Positions 45,069-53,689 of a stretch of 64,000 nucleotides of DNA are shown piece after piece. Numbering within the stretch: position 1 is the first letter of the stretch; each line of letters begins with the position of its first letter. The notes beneath the pieces are model-generated. The model saw only the letters and a list, made by a program, of their open reading frames with translations, did no database searches and was not told where the DNA came from. The position numbers and the translations under genes were made by a program. Source of the stretch: Paenibacillus terrae (GTDB taxonomy: Bacteria > Bacillota > Bacilli > Paenibacillales > Paenibacillaceae); assembly GCF_005217525.1 (NCBI RefSeq), contig NZ_PNXQ01000005.1:103039-167038 (forward strand). The letters are read 5' to 3'.

Positions 45069-46204
45069 CATCCTTTGCGACACAAGTAATTAACGATATG
45101 CTGTGCCGGTAAGCGAGCCTCGCTTTTTAACAAAGCAATTGCCGCTCCCTGGCTCTCGATCCATTGACTTCGCTGATCCAGCAGTCGTACAGCCTCAGCA
45201 GCCAGCTTTTGACCATTCAGCGCTTCTGTAGTGCCTACAGGCTGGCTACCGACGCGGCCGAGAAAATGGTCAATTTTAGGGTCATAGGATATCCCCAACG
45301 GGGGCACTTGATGGGACGCTGCATAAATCAGGCTGTGTAATCTCATCCCAATCATCAAACTGCAACGACTGACTTCCAGCAGCATCTGTTGAGGATCGAT
45401 AACCTGCTCACACATGCTGACACGGCTGCCCGTTTCCCTAATATCCCCTAACAAATCCATTACCATCCTAGAAGCCTGCTCGTCGTCTGGCAGATGGAAA
45501 GGGAAAAAGCGCAAATGCACGCGGCGCCCGGCAGCTAATTTCTTCAAACCATCTGCAATCGCGGTTAATTCACGACGCTCCTTGTCCCAATAACGTACGG
45601 ACACACCAACGATCGGAAGTTCATCCTCCCCTTCAGCAGCCACTCTGTTCAAACCTTCGGAATTGGAGGGCAATGGAAGCCCCATCACGGGATCAGGAAC
45701 GACCTCAACAACAGGGCGTTGTAATTTCATGGTGTCCAGTAGCGCCGCAGACTGTTCATCTCTTACAGATACATATTCGCAGCGTTGAAACACAGACCGG
45801 ATCATAGGGTAGAATATCTTCCGTTGCACCGGACCAATGCCTTGAGCATACACAAACGTCGGCTTTCCGGCCCACTGAGCCAGTTTGAGAATCGCCAGAT
45901 AATAAGGAATGCTTTTGGCACTTGTTGCGTCCTGAAGCAAACTTCCACCGCCGCTGATTAACCCGTCACTGTTTTTAATCGCTCTCCGAACTTCTCCCAG
46001 ACTCATACGCGGTACGGCTTCTACTCCGTACATCTTCTGCGTCCAATCGGGGTCCGAAGATAGCACAACAGGCTTAACCGTAATACCTGCCTGACGGCTT
46101 TCCTCCTCTAATGCTGTCAAAATCGACTTGAGCACTGCCTCGTCTCCACTATTGCGAAAGCCATAATAACCCGAGATTATTATCGTTTGAACGGTGGTGA
46201 CCAT
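45068..46204 (-). CDS. csaB: Polysaccharide pyruvyl transferase CsaB
   Basis: 378 residues. IIISGYYGFRNSGDEAVLKS at the N-terminus, ISGGGSLLQDATS and GMRLHSLIYAA are diagnostic. CsaB adds a pyruvyl ketal to the secondary wall polymer, which SLH domains recognise. It lies between the DUF5693 gene and tagA with overlaps on both sides. I chose the ATG at 46204, which overlaps the upstream gene by 25 nt; an ATG three codons earlier is also possible. Confidence 0.93.
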   Translation of the reverse strand: MVTTVQTIIISGYYGFRNSGDEAVLKSILTALEEESRQAGITVKPVVLSSDPDWTQKMYGVEAVPRMSLGEVRRAIKNSDGLISGGGSLLQDATSAKSIPYYLAILKLAQWAGKPTFVYAQGIGPVQRKIFYPMIRSVFQRCEYVSVRDEQSAALLDTMKLQRPVVEVVPDPVMGLPLPSNSEGLNRVAAEGEDELPIVGVSVRYWDKERRELTAIADGLKKLAAGRRVHLRFFPFHLPDDEQASRMVMDLLGDIRETGSRVSMCEQVIDPQQMLLEVSRCSLMIGMRLHSLIYAASHQVPPLGISYDPKIDHFLGRVGSQPVGTTEALNGQKLAAEAVRLLDQRSQWIESQGAAIALLKSEARLPAQHIVNYLCRKG

Positions 46205-48195
46205 TTTTTCCAACATCCTTCCAGCACTTGCCACACGACAATTGCAATAATTCCCAAAATCAGACCAAATCCCAATCCTAGCAGCCCACGACTAAGCGAG
46301 AGTGCCGCTGGAGAATGAATGTGTGCAAAGGTATCGACCATAGAGGCTTGACCAATAACAGCTATAATCAGCAAATAGATCGCATTGCGATATTTCAACG
46401 CAAGGAATGCACCTGCAATAAACAGTGGGTGTGCCATCAAGAATTCCTTATTACGCGGACGCACACCAAATGCATTCTCAAGGAAATTTCGGAAAACTAG
46501 TTCCGTGTTAGACACGGTACCCGCATTCCCGGTACGGCTCAAATAGTACACTCCTGCGGCTCCGATCACAGCCAGTGCGATGACCCATAATACAGTAATC
46601 GGCGTGCGCAGCAGCTTTGAGATTTCTTCGCGTATAGAAACGCCCCGGTAAAAGAAAATGTATATTGCCGCCAAAAAAATCGGCAAAATGTGAAGCAAGC
46701 TTACGCCTCTAAATTGGTTCAGCACTAGACTGTATGCAATACTGTTCAACAGCGCAATAACAAACGGTACAGCTGCCAGCGACAAAACTGCTGTCTGAAC
46801 GTACAATACAAGTGTTTGAACAAGACGACGACCTATTGAAAGCTCAGGCTCCTGTTCGCGTTTGATTCTAATCGTACGCACAGCAATGACCATTGCAACC
46901 GTGGGTCCACTAATCGCTGCGAGCAGTGCCAAGCCTTGCTCCATCAAGCTGGAGTTCAGAACGTAAAGGCCTGCTGAGCCAACCAATCCCAATCCAAACG
47001 CTAACAAGGTCAACGCTGGGACAAAATACGACACCATAATGGAGAAGAAAGCCAGCGCACCCAGTACAACCACCAATTTCAGGTAACGTTGGTAGGATGA
47101 ATCAACCACTTGAAATGGTTCAGCCTGTCCAAGCTCAAATCCCTTTTTCTCCATCCGTTGAACAGCATTGCCCGGGTTGTCCAAACTGTGGATCAAGTTG
47201 TCTACAGAATCCTTCACTTTGGCCTCAGCCACACTGCGGGTTGGAGCAGTATTAAGATACAACATGCGAATGTTGCGGTCCTTGGTCGCCAATGCAAAAC
47301 GATCAGCCAACGTCTCCACATCAAGCATTGAATCTTTGTCGCTCAGTGAGTACAAGCGCACAACGTTATATTTTATAGCGTAAGCCAGCTTGTTGAAGCC
47401 TGCCTGCGGTTTTTTCAAGTTTTCAATAGCGGCCAGGCCAATATTGTATTTGTTCAGCAATTGAGCAAATGCCGCCAGGCTGTGTTCCTTCTCATTATCT
47501 GTAAACCCTTTGACAGAATCTCCTTCAAACAAAATGCGTTTTACGCCATTCTCCTGAAAAGAAGCCAACGTCTCTTCCGTCAATTCCTGATTGTAAGGAA
47601 GACTGTCGCTCATCCGAGGAACGATAAAAAATCCTTTACTCCGAAGCTGTTTCATGGCAATCGGATCAGGCTGCATAGGCTTGAGATACGCATCCTCTGG
47701 AGAAGTTTCTACAACGAGCCCTTCATGGCCCTGATAAGTCCATGGTTTGACGTTAATGTCCAGACTGTTAAAAGTACGTTCAATTAACGGCTTCAATGCC
47801 GCAGCGCTTTCCTGATCAGTGAAAACAACGTACGTAAAATTCTCATTGGCGGGGGATACCCGTTTTTCCATATCAGCAATATTCTGAGTTGTATAGGTTA
47901 CAATATGGCCTGCTTTACGGAAATCATCCAGCGTGCTCTCATACATTGCCATACTGTTCACACCGGCCTGCTTTAAGCGATCAAGCTGCTCATTCAAGTA
48001 ATCCTGCGGGTGAGCCTGATACGAAGCTGCCTCCGTCAAATCCCGATAATCGAATACGATCTCTACTTTTTTACTAGATGATTCTGTCTGCACACGATCG
48101 ACAATTACAGGAATGGAAGCCAGCAAGCCAAGTGCAACCAGAATCCATAACCATTTTCGAGAAGCCGTATTCCAATACTGCCATTTCTGATACAC
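46180..48195 (-). CDS. DUF5693 multi-pass membrane protein
   Basis: 671 residues. One N-terminal helix (LWILVALGLLASIPVIVDRV), an extracytoplasmic domain of about 330 residues (VEIVFDYRDLTEAASYQAHP at its start), then about 8-9 membrane helices to the C-terminus. DUF5693 genes sit directly before csaB in SLH-bearing Firmicutes; function is unproven, but a role in wall polymer pyruvylation or transport is likely. GTG 48195 has GGAGG 7 bases upstream, better spaced than the preceding TTG. A long inverted repeat lies just upstream. Confidence 0.85.
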   Translation of the reverse strand: MYQKWQYWNTASRKWLWILVALGLLASIPVIVDRVQTESSSKKVEIVFDYRDLTEAASYQAHPQDYLNEQLDRLKQAGVNSMAMYESTLDDFRKAGHIVTYTTQNIADMEKRVSPANENFTYVVFTDQESAAALKPLIERTFNSLDINVKPWTYQGHEGLVVETSPEDAYLKPMQPDPIAMKQLRSKGFFIVPRMSDSLPYNQELTEETLASFQENGVKRILFEGDSVKGFTDNEKEHSLAAFAQLLNKYNIGLAAIENLKKPQAGFNKLAYAIKYNVVRLYSLSDKDSMLDVETLADRFALATKDRNIRMLYLNTAPTRSVAEAKVKDSVDNLIHSLDNPGNAVQRMEKKGFELGQAEPFQVVDSSYQRYLKLVVVLGALAFFSIMVSYFVPALTLLAFGLGLVGSAGLYVLNSSLMEQGLALLAAISGPTVAMVIAVRTIRIKREQEPELSIGRRLVQTLVLYVQTAVLSLAAVPFVIALLNSIAYSLVLNQFRGVSLLHILPIFLAAIYIFFYRGVSIREEISKLLRTPITVLWVIALAVIGAAGVYYLSRTGNAGTVSNTELVFRNFLENAFGVRPRNKEFLMAHPLFIAGAFLALKYRNAIYLLIIAVIGQASMVDTFAHIHSPAALSLSRGLLGLGFGLILGIIAIVVWQVLEGCWKKWSPPFKR

Positions 48196-48218
48196 CAAAG
48201 AACCTCCTTAATATTCGG

Positions 48219-48295
48219 GATTTTGCAAAATTCAATGCTGCCCACCTTGCCCTTACTCAGCTGTTGATAGGCCACTCATTGAATTTTGCAAAATC
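48219..48295. repeat. Perfect 19-bp inverted repeat upstream of the DUF5693-csaB-tagA operon
   Basis: GATTTTGCAAAATTCAATG (48219-48237) recurs inverted at 48277-48295 with 39 nt between. Each arm holds the palindrome TTTTGCAAAA. It ends about 20 nt from the GTG start and adjoins the ribosome site. Confidence 0.85.
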
Positions 48296-48359
48296 CTCCG
48301 TTACCGGAATAAGCCTATTTTCCCAAGGCCTCTTCCAGTTTATTCTGCAATACAGAAAT

Positions 48360-48396
48360 GACCTCCACGGCGTACTGCCCTTTGCCGTGAGAGGTC
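48360..48396 (-). terminator. Possible terminator after pgcA
   Basis: Minus strand: GACCTC(T)CACGGC pairs with GCCGTGGAGGTC around a 12-nt loop; the tail ATTTCTG is a poor T-run. Confidence 0.5.
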
Positions 48397-48456
48397 ACCG
48401 ATTTCTTAGTTCGTATCCAATTACCTTAACCCTATTCTATTATAAATGGATTTGTC

Positions 48457-50175
48457 TCAAGCGTCTACGCGTGCCATAACAGCTTCCACCAGACGGCTGA
48501 TTTTTTGCTCAGCATCCGCCAGAGAGGAACCTCTTACCGCAAAGTATACTTTAATCTTCGGCTCGGTACCAGAAGGACGCAAGCAGAACCACGAACCGTC
48601 TTGCAGTAAGAACTTAAGCACATTCTCTTGCGGTAGTCCGTCCAAACCCTGTGAGTAATCCAGCACTTTTTCCACCTTCACACCTGCAATTTCCAGAGGC
48701 GGGGTAGTGCGCCAATCCGTCATTTTGCCTTGAATCTGCGCCACTCCATCCTTGCCCTTGAGTGTGCGGGACTCCAGCTTCTCCAGAAAGTAACCAAACT
48801 GCTCGTACAGTTCCTGTAAAACATCATACAGCGTCTTGCCTTGAGTGCTGTAATAAGCAGCAGCTTCAGCGATCAGCATAGCCGCCAAGACCGCATCCTT
48901 GTCACGGGCATAATTACCTGCCAAATAGCCGTAGCTCTCCTCATAGCCAAACAGGTAGGTATAATCGCCTGTTTGGTCAAACTGATTCATTTTCTCACCA
49001 ATATACTTAAAACCTGTAAGCGTATTAAATACGGTTGCTCCAAAATACTCAGCAATCACTGCACCCATTTCACTCGTTACGATGGTTTTGATGACCGCTC
49101 CGTTACTTGGAAGCTTACCCGTTTCTTTTAGCTGGTTCAACAAATAGTAGGCCATGATCGCGCCAGACTGATTTCCGGACAATACTACATACTCGCCGTC
49201 ACGGTTTTTCACAACCGCTCCCATGCGATCCGCATCCGGGTCTGTACCGATCAACAAGTCCGCCCCAATCTTTTCCCCCAGCGCAATCGCCAGCTTGAAG
49301 GCATCGCGTTCTTCCGGGTTTGGTGATTTGACAGTAGAAAATTCAGCATCCGGCTGTTCCTGTTCAGGCACAACATGCACCTGCTCAAAACCGATTTTCT
49401 CCAACACGCGGCGAATCGGTACGTTGCCTGAGCCATGGAGAGGTGTAAACACAACTTTGAAGTTTTTGCCCGGTCCGGCTGCAATCAGCTCACGATTAAC
49501 ACTCACACTGGCTACCGTATCCACAAACGCTTCATCTTCTTGCTCTCCAAGCCAAACCAGCAAGCCCTGAGCCTCTGCTTCTTCACGTGTCAGACGGTGA
49601 ATATCGGCAAAAGAAGGAACCTCATGGATGTAACCAATTACCTGCTCAGCCTGATCAGGAACAAGCTGGCCACCTTCATCGTTGTATACCTTGTATCCAT
49701 TATATTCAGGAGGGTTATGGCTTGCTGTTACTACAATCCCACCGCTGGCTCCCAAATGACGTACGCTAAAAGAAAGCTGTGGCGTTGGACGCAAGGACGG
49801 GAACAGCTTGGCAACGATACCGTTGCCTGCCAGCACCAAAGCCGCATCCAAAGCAAACTCTGGCGAGAAATGACGCGAGTCATGAGCAATTACAACCGAA
49901 GGCTTCCCTTCTTTCCCCGCATGCTGCTCCAAAATATAACGAGCCAGGCCCTGAGTCGCACGTCCAATGACGTAACGATTCATCCGGTTGCTACCCGCCC
50001 CGATCACTCCGCGCAGACCACCTGTGCCGAATTCCAGCTCTTTGTAAAAGCGATCCTCCAACTCCTGCTCATTGCCTTCCAATGCGCGCAACTCCTGTTT
50101 GGTTTCTTCATCAATATAAGGATCATGCAGCCAGCTCTCAATGCTTTCCAATGCTTTTTTACTCAACTGCGTCAT
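48457..50175 (-). CDS. pgcA: Phosphoglucomutase/phosphomannomutase (alpha-D-phosphohexomutase family)
   Basis: 572 residues, four-domain fold. Catalytic phosphoserine motif GGIVVTASHNPPEYNGYKVY (about residue 140), metal loop IGTDPDADRMGAV, sugar loop GYEESYGYL, phosphate loop CLRPSGTEPKIK. It interconverts glucose-6-P and glucose-1-P, supplying UDP-glucose for wall glycolipid and polymers. ATG 50175 follows AGAGGGGAAATTGGC; the 11 codons upstream lack a ribosome site. Confidence 0.93.
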   Translation of the reverse strand: MTQLSKKALESIESWLHDPYIDEETKQELRALEGNEQELEDRFYKELEFGTGGLRGVIGAGSNRMNRYVIGRATQGLARYILEQHAGKEGKPSVVIAHDSRHFSPEFALDAALVLAGNGIVAKLFPSLRPTPQLSFSVRHLGASGGIVVTASHNPPEYNGYKVYNDEGGQLVPDQAEQVIGYIHEVPSFADIHRLTREEAEAQGLLVWLGEQEDEAFVDTVASVSVNRELIAAGPGKNFKVVFTPLHGSGNVPIRRVLEKIGFEQVHVVPEQEQPDAEFSTVKSPNPEERDAFKLAIALGEKIGADLLIGTDPDADRMGAVVKNRDGEYVVLSGNQSGAIMAYYLLNQLKETGKLPSNGAVIKTIVTSEMGAVIAEYFGATVFNTLTGFKYIGEKMNQFDQTGDYTYLFGYEESYGYLAGNYARDKDAVLAAMLIAEAAAYYSTQGKTLYDVLQELYEQFGYFLEKLESRTLKGKDGVAQIQGKMTDWRTTPPLEIAGVKVEKVLDYSQGLDGLPQENVLKFLLQDGSWFCLRPSGTEPKIKVYFAVRGSSLADAEQKISRLVEAVMARVDA

Positions 50176-50271
50176 GCCAATTTCCCCTCTCCGTTTTTGG
50201 TTGGCCAATACAGGATTTCTATGTACACATGCACTCGGTTCAGACGTCGTGCTTATGTCAGCAGACCTTGC

Positions 50272-50718
50272 TTATTGGGGAGGATCGGACAATGCAAACA
50301 TAATCTCGCCCTCAGCTACTACCGCATCGCCTACCTTAGCCGTAGCCTTCCCTTTACCGAATGCTCCTTTGGAACGGGTTATTTCCACTTCAAGCGTCAG
50401 CGTATCCCCAGGAACGACCTGTCCGCGAAAACGGAACCCATCCAGCCCTGCCAAGAAACCAATTTTGCCGCGATTGCTTTCCAGATGCAACAGTGCGAAT
50501 GCCCCTACCTGAGCCAAGGCTTCGGTAATCAGCACACCGGGCATAACAGGATAACCCGGAAAATGTCCAATGAAATGAGGTTCACTCATCGTTACATTTT
50601 TAATGCCTACTGCTCTTTTCCCTTCCTCCAGCTCAATAATGCGGTCCACCAACAAAAACGGCGGCCGATGCGGGATAATCTCCTGAATTTGATTAACATC
50701 GATTTGCACTTTGTCCAT
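50272..50718 (-). CDS. fabZ: (3R)-hydroxyacyl-ACP dehydratase FabZ
   Basis: 148 residues. [20 protein letters not shown] and the active-site segment [20 protein letters not shown] are diagnostic of the hot-dog-fold dehydratase in type II fatty acid synthesis. In Bacillus fabZ (ywpB) also follows flhO-flhP. The start ATG lies 14 nt after GGGAGG, a long spacing. A 900-bp noncoding spacer separates it from the EpuA-like gene. Confidence 0.94.
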   Translation of the reverse strand: MDKVQIDVNQIQEIIPHRPPFLLVDRIIELEEGKRAVGIKNVTMSEPHFIGHFPGYPVMPGVLITEALAQVGAFALLHLESNRGKIGFLAGLDGFRFRGQVVPGDTLTLEVEITRSKGAFGKGKATAKVGDAVVAEGEIMFALSDPPQ

Positions 50719-51076
50719 TTACTTTAATAACTCCTCCCGCTTGCAGGCTCAGGCTCTCAACAAAATAGAACCGCTGCAAGCATAATATTACCCCGCCTGC
50801 GCTGCATAAAAGCAGTTCAAAGCGGTAACAATGTTAGATATCCTTCACCTACTGCAGAAGTGAAGGTTGAGATAAGGGGCTTTTTCCGCCGGTTATGCAA
50901 CCAGAGGCGCGAAGAGGCCCTTTTGCCCGTGCTTGGTCTTACCCCGCAGTGTTTAAACTTCCCCATCATTATACAGTTATCAGATGTAAAAAGAAAATTA
51001 CGCGGAAGTACCATATTGATTGCTCGTTTTAGGGGGAAGCGGAGCTTCAATTTGAGTCAAGGGGGACTGGCTACGT

Positions 51077-51196
51077 GGATGGATCATTCTTCCGATCGCT
51101 GTTAACCCCGGATTTTTTCATTGTAATGGGAATTTTAAAAGGGGAAAATCCGGGATTAAAGGCGAACGCTATCGCTTCTTCAGAACGATTCCATCC
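51077..51196 (-). repeat. Structured repeat, copy A
   Basis: 120 bp. Outer arms GGATGGATCATTCT (51077-51090) and AGAACGATTCCATCC (51182-51196) pair; inner arms are near 51102-51116 and 51146-51160. Read on the minus strand its junctions are GAAGCGATAGCGTTCGCC and CAGCGATCGGAAGA, shared with copy B. Confidence 0.75.
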
Positions 51197-51277
51197 CCTC
51201 CGCCGAGTTACCTTGGGCTCAAAAATAAAGCCTCGCTTCAATAATACTCGCTTGGCGTGAAGAGCAGATAAACAACC

Positions 51278-51384
51278 GAAGGCCTCTGCGATGGCCTTCA
51301 TGAGTGCTTGATGACGTGCTGCATTATGGCACGTTTTGCACAACAAAACCCTGTGCCAGCGGCGCAGGGTTTTGTTGTTTTTAT
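51278..51384 (+). ncRNA. Possible small structured RNA ending in a terminator
   Basis: Three consecutive hairpins on the plus strand: GAAGGCC/GGCCTTC (51278-51299), CGTGC/GCACG (51315-51333), and the 13-bp terminator stem. No plus-strand gene precedes the terminator, and I found no convincing promoter, so this is tentative. Confidence 0.3.
51341..51384 (+). terminator. Strong rho-independent terminator in the spacer
   Basis: CAACAAAACCCTG pairs perfectly with CAGGGTTTTGTTG around an 11-nt loop, followed on the plus strand by TTTTTATA. Confidence 0.7.
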
Positions 51385-51454
51385 ATACTACCCACACAAA
51401 TTGCGGGTTGATTTACCTTAACAAGAGTGGGCTCGATGGCGGGTAGCCAGCGGA

Positions 51455-51578
51455 GCGAAGGATTTGAATCTGGAGAAGCGTCAGCGTTCGCCTTTGCAAC
51501 GGGATTTTTACATCTGGATAACACTTATACAATAAGAAAATCCCGTTGCAACAGCGATCGTAAGATCAAATCATTCGC
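51455..51578 (+). repeat. Structured repeat, copy B
   Basis: 124 bp, inverted relative to copy A. Outer arms GCGAAGGATTTGAATCT (51455-51471) and AAGATCAAATCATTCGC (51562-51578). Inner arms TTGCAACGGGATTTT (51494-51508) and AAAATCCCGTTGCAA (51537-51551) pair perfectly. Junctions GAAGCGTCAGCGTTCGCC and CAGCGATCGTAAGA match copy A. Confidence 0.8.
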
Positions 51579-51618
51579 GGAGCGGTCTTTTCCCACCGCC
51601 CACTCTTTTAAAGTAAAC

Positions 51619-51831
51619 TTAAGGCGCAAATACAAGATCAATGACATGCTGCCAGGTTTTCCATTCAAATACGCCTGTCAGCCCTTGCTTGCCTACGATC
51701 ACATATCCTGCAATCAAACCACCCAGCAGCGAAAATAGGAACAGCAACGGGATTACGAAATAACGGGCAGTACGCCAGCGAGACTTCGCCTTTTTAGGCA
51801 CCGGACGGGAATCGGATTGTTCTTCTTTCAT
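51619..51831 (-). CDS. EpuA-like small membrane protein (annotated in databases as RNA polymerase subunit beta)
   Basis: 70 residues. A Lys/Arg-rich N-terminus precedes one membrane helix (YFVIPLLFLFSLLGGLIAGY), then a short tail with EWKTWQHVIDLVFAP. It resembles the EpuA family (PF11772), which databases label as DNA-directed RNA polymerase subunit beta although it is a small membrane protein. It lies 10 nt after flhP. I use ATG 51831; a TTG two codons earlier is possible. Confidence 0.65.
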   Translation of the reverse strand: MKEEQSDSRPVPKKAKSRWRTARYFVIPLLFLFSLLGGLIAGYVIVGKQGLTGVFEWKTWQHVIDLVFAP

Positions 51832-51841
51832 TACCAAATCC

Positions 51842-52669
51842 CTATGCCCTCAAATTGTTAGCAAGGTTCAACATTGTATCGCTAGAAGTCAGCGCCCGTG
51901 CCGCCAATTGATACATTCGCTGAACTTGCATCATGTCCGTCATTTCACCTGCTAAATCCACATTAGACTGTTCCAAATAGCCGGAACGTACAGATACGTC
52001 CGCTGGAACAGCGCCCGCTACACCTGCTGCACCAAATACATTCGCTTCTGTCACACCATATGCTAACACGAACAGATTATCGTCCCGCTGTTCCAATCCT
52101 TCTGGACGTTGCACATCCATCAGCTTGATCCGCTGACCAACTATTGGATTTCCCGTTCCGTCTGGGCGAATGAGCAATTCACCGTCCGGGTTAATCGCTA
52201 CCTTGGAGCCAGACGGAGCAGTTACAGGAACATCATTGTTATCCAGCACTTGATAGCCTTCAGCAGTTGTCAGCAACATCGTTTTGCCGTCATTCGGATC
52301 TGGAACAAAATGAAAGCTGCCATCACGCGTCCAAGCCTTCTGTCCATTTCCCTGAACTTCGAACATGGCATTGCCCTGGATCGCCAGATCGGTAGGAAGC
52401 CCCGTCTCTTTAAGCGGTCCCTGCTCCATATTTTTCATAGCCGAGGCTATTTTTACACCGTAGCCCAAATTATAGCCAAGCGGCATAGCCCGTCCATTTT
52501 GGAGATACGTCGAAGGCTGCTGCTGCACATTGGCCAACACATCTTCAAAAGAACCCTGTTTACTCTTATAACCAACCGTATTGACATTGGCAATATTATC
52601 GGCAATCAAATCCAAACGCTGCTGCACACTGGCCATAGATACCATTGCGCCGATCATGGAGTTGTTCAT
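51842..52669 (-). CDS. flhP: Flagellar hook-basal body protein FlhP
   Basis: 275 residues, FlgG/FlgE family. N-terminal rod motif LDLIADNIANVNTVGYKSKQ; C-terminal helix VDLAGEMTDMMQVQRMYQLA. FlhP and FlhO form the distal rod in Bacillus. ATG 52669 follows AGGGGGTAAGTG. It lies after flhO in the mbl-flhO-flhP order known from Bacillus. Confidence 0.9.
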   Translation of the reverse strand: MNNSMIGAMVSMASVQQRLDLIADNIANVNTVGYKSKQGSFEDVLANVQQQPSTYLQNGRAMPLGYNLGYGVKIASAMKNMEQGPLKETGLPTDLAIQGNAMFEVQGNGQKAWTRDGSFHFVPDPNDGKTMLLTTAEGYQVLDNNDVPVTAPSGSKVAINPDGELLIRPDGTGNPIVGQRIKLMDVQRPEGLEQRDDNLFVLAYGVTEANVFGAAGVAGAVPADVSVRSGYLEQSNVDLAGEMTDMMQVQRMYQLAARALTSSDTMLNLANNLRA

Positions 52670-52682
52670 CACTTACCCCCTG

Positions 52683-53567
52683 TTATACACGGCCTACTTC
52701 ATTAACGGCCTTGTCCAAGCTTTTATCATAAAATTGAATGACCTTCTGATTCGCTTCATACGCTCTTAACGCAGCCATCATATCCACCATCGACTGGGAA
52801 GCGTCCACATTGGATACTTCCAGATAGCCTTGACGAACAGATACCACATCATTCGCAGTCATCGTTCTGGCCGTAGCACCGTCCGTATCATTCAGACGAA
52901 AATTCCCGTTACCTTCACGAACGAGCTGGTATGGACGGTCAATGACACTGATTCCAAGCGTCGTTCCCAACGTCTGATTAGAGGCTTTGTCCACCAATTC
53001 GCCCCGCTCATTTACTTTAAGCGCTGAAACAGCCCCCGTCAATTGAATCGGCTTGCCATTCGTATCCAGCACTGCTGAACCAGTCGAAGAGAGCAACGCC
53101 CCAGTTCCATTTACCTGAAAATGCCCGTCTCGCGTATAGCGTACATTACCGTTGCTGTCCCGAACCGTAAAAAACGCTTCCGGACGATAGGTGACTTCAC
53201 CGTTAGCATTGATAAATTTCCCCGCTCGATCAAAAGCCATAGGCCGACCGGTTGCCGGGTCGTTCACGTTAATATTGGACTGTATTGCGAAATCCGTGGC
53301 TTGTCCGCTATCCTTCAATGCCGCCTGAATGTAAGGGGAGAGGCTTTCCTCAGCAAAAACGCCAGTATTGAGCTTACCGACCTTACGATCCGGGTTATCC
53401 GGATTGCCTCCCGTCATCGAAATAAGCATTTCCGGAAAAGAACGCTGAACACTGTTTTCCTGCTTGTATCCAGTCGTGTTCATATTAGCAATATTTTGCG
53501 TAACGGTGTCATGGCGTCGTTGTTGTGTTGTCATTCCGGCAGCCGCAGTATATAAGCCTCTTAACAT
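52683..53567 (-). CDS. flhO: Flagellar hook-basal body protein FlhO
   Basis: 294 residues. LRGLYTAAAGMTTQQRRHDT and TQNIANMNTTGYKQENSVQ at the N-terminus, and VDASQSMVDMMAALRAYEAN at the C-terminus, are FlgG-family signatures. It is a rod component paired with FlhP. ATG 53567 follows TTGGGGTGCACGATAC; the frame extends 31 codons upstream without support. Confidence 0.9.
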   Translation of the reverse strand: MLRGLYTAAAGMTTQQRRHDTVTQNIANMNTTGYKQENSVQRSFPEMLISMTGGNPDNPDRKVGKLNTGVFAEESLSPYIQAALKDSGQATDFAIQSNINVNDPATGRPMAFDRAGKFINANGEVTYRPEAFFTVRDSNGNVRYTRDGHFQVNGTGALLSSTGSAVLDTNGKPIQLTGAVSALKVNERGELVDKASNQTLGTTLGISVIDRPYQLVREGNGNFRLNDTDGATARTMTANDVVSVRQGYLEVSNVDASQSMVDMMAALRAYEANQKVIQFYDKSLDKAVNEVGRV

Positions 53568-53689
53568 GTATCGTGCACCCCAATCCTGTACTCTCCTGAT
53601 CAAATATCTACTCGTACGGAGGTATGAAAGCCAACATCCAGGTAGCCTGCCTGACCGCACACGAGTCTCATATAATCACTATCGGCAGA

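Larger units (their letters stand above)
50719..51618. other. Noncoding spacer with structured repeats
   Basis: About 900 bases with several short open frames on both strands, none with family features; those at 51071-51397 (minus), 51075-51260 (plus) and 51427-51738 (plus) run through the repeat copies. It holds a small hairpin at 50842-50866, two inverted copies of a structured repeat, and a run of three hairpins ending in a plus-strand terminator at 51341-51384. Confidence 0.7.

Noticed and set aside
51071-51738. Small frames within the repeat spacer
   Set aside because: They follow the structured repeats and change with them; no family features or ribosome sites.
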